This document shows, one piece after another, positions 1 to 9,179 of a stretch of 64,000 bases of DNA. Under the pieces are notes generated by a model. That model was not told where the DNA came from, did not search any database, and saw only the letters and a program-made list of their open reading frames with translations. Made by a program: the position numbers and the translations under genes. The stretch's first letter is position 1. Each line of letters opens with the position of its first letter. Origin of the DNA: Labyrinthula sp. Ha (taxonomy: Eukaryota; Sar; Bigyra; Labyrinthulida; Labyrinthulaceae); contig JAALGZ010000002.1 of NCBI GenBank assembly GCA_015227615.1, positions 992,001 through 1,056,000 of the forward strand. The letters are read 5' to 3'.

Positions 1-1
1 G

Positions 2-419
2 AATGAACAAGACATAGATTTTAAGGTTTTTGACTCTTTGAGATATATTCAAATTATTCAAAGTCTGTTAGCAATTATATGTACAATAATTATACTTTTA
101 GTATGTCATATTGTAATGGAGGCTTTAAAAAAAGATTTAAAACTTCTTTCCCAGTATTATATCAAGCAAAAAGAGATGTTTAATGAACAAGCAAGTTCAA
201 ACTCTGATGCAGTAGAAGAACTTTTGACACGTATTGAATGGACAAAGTTCATGACAAAGCAAATTTTTATTGGAGGTCTTGTAGCCTTTTCTGCTATGTT
301 AATATTCCCTCCAAGTGAAGTGATTATGCAGTATTTTGGTCCAACTCTCGTGGGTATTTATTTTTTTTAGTTTAATCTTAGGCATTGGTTTTCCTCTGGT
401 TTCTCTAGTTCTCTACTAA
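2..419 (+). CDS. EGF/seven-pass membrane protein, copy A (5' truncated by window edge)
   Basis: This is the C-terminal part of a multi-pass membrane protein. It is open from the first bases of the window and aligns along its whole length with the complete copy at 6822-7919 and the broken copy at 55697-56792. Shared blocks include LLVCHIV, RIEWTKF, GGLVAF, FPPSEV and MQYFGP. Read without splicing, the frame stops at 368-370. A GT..AG intron of 28 nt at 354-381 restores the frame and gives the ending IGFPLVSLVLY, which matches IGVPLVLIALY in the complete copy. Three hydrophobic segments are visible, equivalent to the last three membrane passes. The N-terminal EGF-like part and the first passes lie outside the window. 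Function is unknown. The gene looks intact as far as it can be seen. Confidence 0.7.
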
Positions 420-1410
420 ATTTTTCTTTAGATAGATTGAGGAAATAATGCTAAACTATATTCAGTATAGTATTTGTGTATTGTGGTAGAGCACCAAGGA
501 ATCCAGGAAAGTCATATTTTTCTATGATATTCATTCCACTTCTTCAAATATAGAAATATGATAGCAAGATTTTGTTTTTTTTGGTTCAATCGTTATGTCA
601 AAGTAAATACTAAAACCTAAAAAGCGTATTTCATTCAGGATAAACTATTTCCAAATTGGAACCATCAAGTTAAGATGTATCTATTTCATATGGTATTGGA
701 CTTCGTAAGCATTAAACTAATTAGAACTGGGTAAGTCCACTAAATAAGATGTCCTCATTCAAACCATATATTATATTCTTTCTTGAATTAGTTTTAAAAA
801 ACTATCAGCTTCAAATATTTCTATCAAATATAGTTTAAGAGAGTAATAATGATTTTTTGAACCTTATATAATGTCTTTAGGAAGAATACTACTCACGATC
901 TGTTTATTAAAAGATACTGATAACAAGATATAATAATAGGAGTTATCCTATTGTTTTACTTGTATGCTTCCTGAGTTTGAATGAAAAGAAAAATTTCAAT
1001 CTGGGGTTTCAAATATGTATTCCTCAATACACATGCAAATTTTCCCAATCTTCAAACTAATGGCAACCATGTTACTTATTTAATACTTTTTTCCGGGTGC
1101 ATTCTTTCAATTCATATCAAGTAGGAATAAAAAGAAATATAACTATACAAGTTTCTGCTTTCAATTTTTGTATTCTTCTCAAAGAAGCTTTCCAATTAAA
1201 TCTGATTCACTGGCCTGAAAAACTTTTCCAAAGGCACCATTTGTAATATTCTCCACTTGGGAGAATTAATCCTTGTTGGAAATTTCATAGCTGTGGATGA
1301 TGTCAGGACTTGAAGCTCTTTTTCTAGTTTAAATATATAGCAGGAAGTGCCTGCTAAAGTCTGGGATGTTGACGGTGACAAAAACCATACTTGCAATTCC
1401 AACGAAGATC
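420..1410. other. Intergenic, no gene seen
   Basis: AT-rich sequence with no open frame that looks coding on either strand and no RNA gene recognised. The piece downstream of copy A probably includes its 3' UTR. Confidence 0.5.
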
Positions 1411-1735
1411 CTATATTTTCGAGCAGGGTTGAATTCGGGAGAGCTTCCCGACGGGTTTTTCCAATTCTTCAATCCCCTTCCCGTGGGGCTTAAACAATTT
1501 CCCGTCGGCGATGGTTCCCGAAAATTTCTGTATTATTCGCCAATTTGGCACTGACTCTATGGCTTCATACAAGCCTATGTGGACCACCTCCTGCTCCGAA
1601 GCATCAAGTGATTTCTCTTTGTTTGTGCTTAGTCTATGCATTGAATTATGCTTGGGAAATGATCTGACTATGGAGACTGCTGGGCATCTACACCGGCGTT
1701 GAATTTGTACCGGAAAACCTTGAATGCATCATTGA
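1411..1735 (-). pseudogene. Coding-like fragment, member 1 of a duplicated pair
   Basis: This stretch is richer in G+C than its surroundings. It has a minus-strand frame open from about 1733 to the stop at 1411, longer than the part after the first ATG at 1641. The predicted peptide contains SIVRSF, then NWRIIQKFSGTIADGK, then HGKGIEELEKPVGK. A weaker, more damaged relative lies on the same strand at 5650-5945 and shares the blocks IVRSF, KFSG.I and a K-rich tail in the same order. The block FSG..DGK..PHGKG is faintly like a MORN repeat, but one repeat is not enough to call it. It is probably an old gene fragment or a single exon. Function is unknown. Confidence 0.3.
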
Positions 1736-1739
1736 AAAA

Positions 1740-2625
1740 GCATTTTAATGTACTAGAAGCTCATGCTTGACGATTTAATAATCTATTAAGTGAAACATTG
1801 GTTCTAAATACTTTAAGGCCCCAAATTCTGAATAAAATATGCTATGTCAATAAATTTCGCAAGTGTTAATTTGTGTATCTTTACTACAAAAGAATCTAAC
1901 ATACTCTAAATAAATACTTCTAGCATATTATAACTTTTGCTTCTACTGTAGCTAAATTATTCTATATTTAACGTACCATTCCTATAATTCTGAAATATAT
2001 GCAGTTTTCAAGCCATAAAGTTATTCCTAGAGTATCTAACTCCATTTATATGAATAGCATCTTTTGCACATGTGTGATTTATATCCAAAGGATATCCAAT
2101 AACTGTCCCTAAATTTTCTAAGGTTGCAACATCTTTAGTCATTTTATTATCTTATTAATTTAATGTGCACTCTTGGTTTAGATTATTTAACTAAGTTTGA
2201 TGCAGCCAATATCTCTGCGCAATTTAAAACTTATAAATTTTGAAATATACTTTCTGCAAATTCTGTCGAATATTTCTTAATGGAAATAAGACAACCTATG
2301 TTCTAAGAAATTTCATTTTGCTTAGAACATTAAATACTATAAAATGTTGACACATGCATTTCTTAACAACTAGAAAACAATGAAAAAATGAAGTACATGA
2401 CTTCTGCAGACTGTCATATGTAGTTCATAAATTAAACTTATGTTACCTTTTTGACATGACTTACTTGTTTTTAGTTATGACATAGTTTACAAAACTATGA
2501 CGACGATTCTTTCAAGAATGCACCCTAATGGCCGCAGAACTAGAGCATGTACTGAGCTTTTCTGAAAAGCTGGAAACATATGACAACCTGAGCATAATAC
2601 TTCTTGGAATAAAATTCAAGTAAAA
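1740..2625. other. Intergenic, no gene seen
   Basis: AT-rich, no convincing frame, no RNA gene or repeat recognised before the 0.8 kb repeat begins near 2630. Confidence 0.45.
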
Positions 2626-2629
2626 CCAA

Positions 2630-3405
2630 TATTAAATATAAAAAACCATGAATACTGGAAACAACCCATATATTTTTTGTTAGTTTTTGTTACAAAATCA
2701 TCCTCAAATACTATTTTGTCACCCACAATGTGTTTTACATTGAAAAAAGTTTTCCAACTATGCGGTTTGTCAAGGTATTTGATAAGGATGAGTACTTTAA
2801 ACCCGAAAAAAGGTTAATTTTAAGGGTTCTTTTTAATAAGTTTACAGATTTCTAGAAAAAAATACATTCAAACGTAACATCATGAAGAACATTTTTATAG
2901 ATGATCTGATTCTTCTCTGACTCTGCAAATTTATCATAGTTAGCTTCTAAAACCATTTATCAAGACTTTTATTCTATGGCTAACTGTAACTGGGCTAAAC
3001 CTCACTCAGAAAAGTCAAATGCTGCAAATTTGCACATCTTAAAATACAGAATCTCTCAGTTTTGATAAAATCATATAAATTTTACTATTAGGTAGCCCCA
3101 ACAACTAAAAAAGAAGACCTACAACCTCTAATTTTATTTCTAAGAGTTTTTTCCAGGTTTTTCTTACAGAAAAATCGACATTGGGCTAAAATGCTGTTTT
3201 TATCCACTTCAATCCGTGTAATACCTCTAGAAATACTTGTCTAAAGCCCAAACAGACCTCACCAGTCGAAATATCGGGTGAACTTAGGTCTATAAACAAG
3301 TTTATTTGAGAATTGGAGTATTCTGTATAGGCTTCCTAATAATGTATCCTATTTCTAAGATCTCAGAAACTCTGAAAAAGGATACCGTTAAATATTAAAT
3401 ATTCG
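2630..3405 (+). repeat. 0.8 kb inverted repeat family, arm 1
   Basis: The segment matches the reverse complement of 61115-61885 along its whole length with scattered mismatches and small gaps. Clear shared blocks are ATTACACGGATTGAAGT, CATTTGACTTTTCTGAGTGA, GATGTTACGTTTGAATGTAT and CTAACAATGTATCCTATTTC with one mismatch. In the reverse orientation parts of both copies read as similar peptides (TRIEVDKNSIL; VFEDDFVTKTNK), so the ancestor may have been coding, but both copies are now interrupted. No terminal repeats, poly-A tail or recognisable transposase is visible. The repeat class is unknown. Confidence 0.7.
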
Positions 3406-3879
3406 TGAATAGTTTATACCAAGTGCTTAATCATTCTAAATAATAGTTGCTAGCTTAAGGTATGCGATTTTTGAGTCCTCTCCGATTAATCTTAGAGGAA
3501 ACTCCAAAAACCTTGCTATTGACAGAAGCTACATATATTTTGCCTTAGTCGGACTTGAGTCCAAACTCACTTCTACTACAGTCTAAACTATGATTCCACT
3601 ATGTACAAAACTAACTGCCTGGACTCCACTCCTTTCTATGATTTTTTTTGAAATATAAAAAGAAAATATTGTTTTTAAACATTTTGTAAACTTAGACTCT
3701 ACAAAACTCTGTATAATATTTGCAAATTCTTATTTTCTGATATAGTCCTTTAGTTTTGCCTATGATTCAAAGATTAAAAATTCACATAAACTGGTAACAA
3801 ATAGTTCTCAAAATTTCAAGAAGATATAATTTGGATTTTGCAAAAATAACTCACATTATGTGTATTTCTTTGTATATTT

Positions 3880-4725
3880 TAGGATAAGAGGTAGGGGTCT
3901 TCCTTTCAAAGGCCATCCACTTCAAAACCTTTTCCACCAAAATTATTTTGTATCGTTTTAAAGGCAAAAAATATTTTCAATGAGATTAAGTTTTTCGAAG
4001 TACCCAAAAGTAAAATAAACTAAATATCACCATATTTTTTGGAGATATTGTATTTCTTTTTGTACCAGTTAACTCACAAAGTCGACAGGATAGTACTCGA
4101 CTTTACTTTTATAAGTCATCAAAGGACATAGTTGAATTTAATATGGAAGAGAAAGTTAACACTAATAAAGCTACTAACAATATCGTCCAATTGCCATAAG
4201 GAATACTTGCTAAGTATCATCAAAGAGGAATATTGTCTTGTCAAAACAAAGTATTCTTCGGAGAACTTCTGTTTCCACAATTAAGAATTAAATGACGAAA
4301 ATCAAATCGAACAATTCAAGGTAAAACTGATAGCTCTATCAGTTATAATTAGATCTGGGAACATATCAGACAAACTAAATTATTTCACAATCCCTAACTG
4401 TAATCGCAGGAAACTGAAGAACTTATTATTTTACCTGTACCAACCCGTAGTCTGTAAAGTCACACAGTCTGCACAATATGGCAAGGAAGAAGCTCTAACA
4501 AAACTATACGACGAGATAGCGATCGTGCAAGCAGAAAGACAAACTAAACAACAACAACTCCTAGTAAAAGTTCTCAAAAAAAACAAATAAATCATCAAAA
4601 TGAACTACTGGAAATAATATCCAAATATTCAAAAAGCAAAATAGGCTCACTGGGAAAGTTAACTATTGTGTTAACTTCCAATGCAAAATAACCACAAAAT
4701 CAACCAAGAAATCCCAGATAAAACT
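3880..4725 (+). pseudogene. Eroded protein-coding gene, unidentified
   Basis: Successive plus-strand segments look strongly coding but are separated by stops and at least one change of frame. The first (about 3880-3960) reads GRGLPFKGHPLQNLFHQ. A second (about 4090-4190) reads KDIVEFNMEEKVNTNKA. The third and longest (about 4283-4590) is a stretch of roughly 100 open codons with QPVVCKVTQSAQYGKEEAL followed by a Q- and K-rich helix. It continues in another frame (NHQNELLEIISKYSKSK) to about 4690. No initiator fits the longest segment. The breaks do not carry GT..AG signals, so decay is more likely than splicing. I do not recognise the family. Confidence 0.4.
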
Positions 4726-5640
4726 AGTTGCATAAAACAATCTAAAGATCTTTCCTTTAAAAAAATAGCAAGTGAAGTTTTATCTAACTGACATTAATAT
4801 ATATGAAAGCATTAGAAAAACTGGTAACCTCAAGCATTTTAATATTTTTTCATTGTATAAATTGCAGCTGACTTATTGTGGTGCACATGGAACGAAGCGG
4901 ATCTACACAAAAGTTGTAAATGATAAAAAGAGTTGCCAAGAGCTCAAGCTCAAGTTTTTCATGCTGAAGAGGAAGATGAAGATTGTCTGAACTCAAGAGC
5001 AGAGCTTTCTACGTAATCACATCACATAGTTAAATTTGTAGAGAATCCTTTCTAGATGTTAAAATAAAGGTTTGTGACAAAATCGAACCTCACGTGAAAT
5101 AAAAAAAAAGTGTATTTATAATTTTTTATTTTAGTCATAATTTAGATTGCCTCAATAAATAGAAAAATTACTAAAACCTTGCCAATAGAATATTCATGCC
5201 GGTGATGATTTTTTTCTTGGGGATTCTTTTCCCAATTAAAATTTGAGCAATTTTTTTGAAACCATGTTTTATATCTACATAAGTTCAGTCATAAGGGAAG
5301 AAATAAAAAGGAGAACGGGGAACTGAGTTGAAGTTCAAGTAATGTATCAAGCATGATAATGTCATACTTTTGTTAAATCAACTCAATTTTCCCTATTTAG
5401 TAATGCATATTTACAATCTTACTCAGATTAATCTCAAAGGCTTAAAAACCCTTTATTTTACACGTTCCTCAACACAATTAAGGACTTGACTTTTCAGTTA
5501 CTAAGAATTAAAGAAAGAAAGGGGAAAACCTGATTTATTAACCGTATAAGTGTCTCCTCGCTCTTGGGGTTTCTAGGTGTATTTTTTTCTCAAGACTTTT
5601 TGTTTTGGTTCTCAAATTTTTAGGTTCTGGCAAATTTAAC
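4726..5640. other. Intergenic, possible tail of the eroded gene
   Basis: A 72-codon plus-strand frame at 4772-4990 has a lysine-rich C-terminus and could be a last remnant of the gene upstream, but nothing links them. The rest is AT-rich with no gene seen. Confidence 0.3.
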
Positions 5641-5649
5641 TAACGTGAA

Positions 5650-5945
5650 ATATGGGGTTCTTAAGGCTTCGAGTGGTCACCTTTCTCTTTCCGCTTTTCT
5701 CCATATCCTTCAAAGCCTTCTTGACATTCTCCCGTTTTCCAATATTTCCCGAAAATTTTCTATTTCTCGTTTCCCGACTTCCAATGCTGCCCAAAATAAC
5801 TATTTGTTAAGATGAACTCAGAAAAGAGAAACTCCACAATTTCATTAAATATAGACATCAAATTTCTAAAAGACCTCACTATGTTACACCATTTCATTTG
5901 TATCTCTATTATTGGAATATTTTTAGTTTGTGGTTCTCTATGCAA
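5650..5945 (-). pseudogene. Coding-like fragment, member 2 of a duplicated pair
   Basis: This is the diverged and more broken relative of the fragment at 1411-1735, on the same strand. The upstream frame contains CNIVRSF. After a change of frame it continues as KFSGNIGKRENVKKALKDME, matching QKFSGTIADGK..KGIEELE in the first copy. The nucleotide block around TTTTCGGGAA is shared. The degree of damage argues for a dead duplicate. Function is unknown. Confidence 0.25.
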
Positions 5946-6821
5946 CAGCTCATCAAGAAAGAATCCTAACTTTTATTCCCTGTGTGTTTGAAAACTCCAC
6001 ATCCAATATTTTCTCAGCAGTTAAAAGAAATAGCGAAACAAAAAAAGCGTATGTTATTTTGGTCTAAATTTTTCAAGTTTTAAAGCTTAAATTATCTCAG
6101 CAGGTTTTAGTGGATGTAAATGCAATAAGCTCTTGGTTGGATAAATTAAAAGTTCAGGTGATTACAATTTTTTGTATTCTCTACGTTGAAGACCTTCAGA
6201 TTAATAAACATAAGTCTTAATCCTAGAAGGTTAATTTTATATTCTAAATCTGTTAAACTTATTTTCTTTAAAAAAGCAGATAAAATTCGTTACAATTCCT
6301 ATCTTACTACTATGAAAAAGTGACGCAGGAAAGAATCTATTAGTTGTCTTATATTAGATAGTGTTGTTGTTTCAAAACAAATCTTGATAATTTCTACGAA
6401 CCCTACAAAAAACTACAGTATTTATTTTGGTATTTTATACTTGTATATTTCTATCTATTATTCATTAAATTTTTTTCAGTTGATATATTCAGTAGACTAG
6501 TTTGAGTGTTATAGTAAGAAATATTTAACTTTCCGTTTTTGAAATATTATAATAAACATATTTCACGAGACAGTCTGCTGACAATGAAATTAAACAGAAA
6601 AAGTGATAGTGTTTATTTTAATATGCTATTCTTATATTAAACTGTAGAATATGCAAAACTTTGGTTTATTTATGAAAAGCAAATATAAATCTAAAACTTA
6701 AAAACAACTTTCAACATCAATATGTGTAGATTGAAAAACAATATAAATAGCCTAGTACAAATAAAGGTAGATTTGCACCACCATTTCAAATTCTATACTA
6801 TTCCTTTTTCAAAAGGGAAAA
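5946..6821. other. Intergenic, no gene seen
   Basis: Very AT-rich. Only short chance frames. It includes the 3' flank of the seven-pass gene on the minus strand. Confidence 0.5.
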
Positions 6822-7919
6822 TTAATATAGGGCTATTAATACTAAAGGAACACCAATACCTAAAATTAAATCATAAAAATGAATACCTGCGAGAATTGGT
6901 CCAAAATATTGCATAAAAACTTCACTAGGTGGAAAAACAAGAAAAGTTAAAAAAGCAACAAGGCCTCCAGCAAAGAGTTGAGTTATAAAAAACTTTGTCC
7001 ATTCAATATGGTCTAAGAGTTCTCTTACTGTTTCTGATTGTGAAACATCTGTTTTATTTAAGTTATCTTTATGTGTGCTATAATAATCTGTTAGAATTTG
7101 TAAATCCCTTTTCAAAGATTTGAGTACAATATGACAAACTAAAAGTATAAATATAGAAGTAAAAACAGCTAAACTATTTTGAATATTTTGTAACAGTCGT
7201 AGAATATAAAAAACATTAAAATCAATATTATTCTTATGTTTATTGAAGTGAACAGTTAAAGGTTGTAATAAAACAAAAGTTCCAAATATAACAACATCAA
7301 TAAAAAACGTGAACTTAATCTGATAAAGAAATAACTTTCCTGCGCTATATCCACAAAATGTTGGTTGCAGGGTACATAATGCTTTTGCTTTATTTATGCT
7401 GTATTTTGTATGTCTAACGAAGAAAAAATGAAATGTGGCATTAAGAAGAATAAAGTTGCAAGAGATTCCATAAGAAACCGCTAGAGAAAAAGGAAACATA
7501 GGATTCTTTTCTATTAACTTCATAATATTTGTACATATAGAACAAAATATGGTTAGAAGCTTCAAAATTTCATACGTTTTTGATTTAAACTTATATTTCT
7601 GAAGTCTTAAAATAAAGAAAACAGAAGAAAACGAGACAAAAAGTGCAATTATATGAAGTGAGTTCCATAAAGTAATGTGTTTTGTACATGGTGCTGAAAG
7701 AGAAAGCTCATCAAGAAACTCATCAAGTGATATTTTACTTCTATTTTTTTTCAAGGAGTTAAATATCTCCTCTGCCCCTTGACCAGAATATGTATGAGGT
7801 ACGTGATCTAAAGAACGATCCCATCCAGAGTTACAAACACAAATGTTTTCAATACAACTTCCATAGTTTCCACAAAGTTCATCAGCTGGACTTGTTTCTC
7901 CAGAAAAGGTTAAACACAT
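6822..7919 (-). CDS. EGF/seven-pass membrane protein, copy B (complete)
   Basis: A predicted membrane protein of about 356 residues. The N-terminal part carries one compact cysteine-rich module, CGNYGSCIENICVCNSGW, with the spacing and C.C..GW ending of an EGF-like domain. It is followed by a polar linker (SLDEFLDELS) and about seven hydrophobic segments, with loops rich in basic residues. The topology fits an extracellular N-terminus and a seven-pass core, but no GPCR family signature is recognised. The frame is open over 365 codons. However, the two paralogues show a conserved 27-28 nt GT..AG intron here, so the true CDS should be spliced at 6860-6886 (27 nt, in frame, no stop), which removes nine residues. 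No signal peptide follows the ATG at 7919, so a short upstream exon may be missing. Function is unknown. Confidence 0.75.
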   Translation of the reverse strand: MCLTFSGETSPADELCGNYGSCIENICVCNSGWDRSLDHVPHTYSGQGAEEIFNSLKKNRSKISLDEFLDELSLSAPCTKHITLWNSLHIIALFVSFSSVFFILRLQKYKFKSKTYEILKLLTIFCSICTNIMKLIEKNPMFPFSLAVSYGISCNFILLNATFHFFFVRHTKYSINKAKALCTLQPTFCGYSAGKLFLYQIKFTFFIDVVIFGTFVLLQPLTVHFNKHKNNIDFNVFYILRLLQNIQNSLAVFTSIFILLVCHIVLKSLKRDLQILTDYYSTHKDNLNKTDVSQSETVRELLDHIEWTKFFITQLFAGGLVAFLTFLVFPPSEVFMQYFGPILAGIHFYDLILGIGVPLVLIALY

Positions 7920-8520
7920 TCTTACGTTTGAATTTTAATTGATTATATAGAGAATTAGCCTATATTTTGCTATGGTATAGACCAAATAGCTAGTACTGCT
8001 GTGTATTTAGTGGAAAGTTTCATTTGTGCTCCTTACATTTAAAGTTAAATAACAACACTATAAAGTAATTTTCTCTAGAAATATTAAAATACACAAATAT
8101 ATATCATTTATAATACAGTATTCATACAATAAAACACGATTCATATTATAGTATATTATTAAACTTACAATATTTTAGGTAACTTCTCACTGTCTACAAA
8201 TGTCTTTTCATTATGTAAACTATATTCAAAGAAATTCTTTCTGAAATTTTGAAACTACAAAGAAAATTATAATTCAAAATTAAATACAAAAAGAATATAA
8301 CCTTTTCTTGGGTTTATGTTTTTGTTTGATAATAGGTCTTTGGGGCATGGTTTTCTTGTATTATTTTAAATAAGATGTAGGCAAATACGGTAGATGAAGT
8401 ATGATGAATAAAAACTAACAGCAAAAAATATACCCCAGTATTATCAAATATAGTAGTTGACAAAATGGTAAGGAAAATATAAATGAAATTATAATGGACT
8501 TCAACAAACATATCACACAA
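7920..8520. other. Upstream region of seven-pass copy B
   Basis: AT-rich. It should hold the promoter and perhaps a 5' exon with a signal peptide for copy B, but none can be pinpointed. A 68-codon hydrophobic frame at 8314-8520 on the minus strand is probably chance. Confidence 0.3.
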
Positions 8521-8619
8521 CGTTGGACTTACTTGTCATGTCCTTGTTAACTTCATAAGGTATATTACCACTGTTCAATCTACTGCACAAAAATTCGAGA
8601 ACATTTATTGATATTGTGC

Positions 8620-8900
8620 TTTGAGCATGACTCTGTCACTTATTACATTATACTTGTACCAATCTGGTTTGTCACTAAGGACCACTATCTCTGATGGGAT
8701 GTGTTTCAGTTCCTCGTATTTTTTTCCATTCTTGAGCACCACAAAAACTTGTGCTCAGATTTTTTCTCAACTGAACTACTGTTTCCCCAATTGTTAAACT
8801 ATATTAACGTTGTTCTTAAATTAAAACAGCTTCTAAACTCAAGTAAATAGATACCCTCAACTTTCTTAAGCAGCTAAATCCAATCAGAAAACACTACTGG
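8620..8900 (-). pseudogene. Eroded coding relic, unidentified
   Basis: On the minus strand a clean 46-codon stretch ending near 8620 reads QVFVVLKNGKKYEEL, then IPSEIVVLSDKPDWYKYN. Damaged pieces upstream to about 8900 read LLKKVEGIYLLEFRSCFN in a different frame. The codon pattern is that of a cytosolic protein, but stops interrupt it and no initiator is present. The family was not recognised. Confidence 0.3.
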
Positions 8901-8938
8901 AGATTTACCATAGAACTAGTAATATAACACATAATCAT

Positions 8939-9178
8939 ACCCCTTTTTTTTGGGGGGGCGGGCTACTCGGAGGCTGGAAACCCTTCGGTCCTACAAGGAG
9001 GACATAGCTGACCCAAAGCCCTTTCTTGCGTCGTGTGGGATTTGAACCCACTAAGCCAACCCCCTGGCACGTTTTCTTGCCATGGCACTAGAAACTTGAA
9101 TCACTCATACTCCACGGAGCCAATCATTCAAAGCTAAGTACCTTACCCACAAGGCCTTGACGACTTGGGCTCACACCC
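8939..9178 (-). repeat. tRNA-derived SINE-like element
   Basis: This 240-bp block is far richer in G+C than its flanks. On the minus strand it starts GTGAGCCCAAGTCGTCAAGG, followed by GGCCTTGTGGGTAAGG, which resembles the D-arm/A box of a tRNA. Further on come TGATTCAAGTTTC and then TTGGCTTAGTGG next to GGTTCAAATCC, close matches to pol III A-box and B-box consensus. The 3' part holds a hairpin (GTCCT..AGGAC) and ends in C- and A-rich runs. The arms do not fold into one complete tRNA, so a tRNA-derived SINE, perhaps composite, is favoured over a real tRNA gene. Confidence 0.5.
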
Positions 9179-9179
9179 C

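Noticed and set aside
8939-9178. A functional tRNA gene
   Set aside because: Good A- and B-box-like motifs exist, but arms and spacing do not form one cloverleaf with an anticodon stem and paired acceptor ends.
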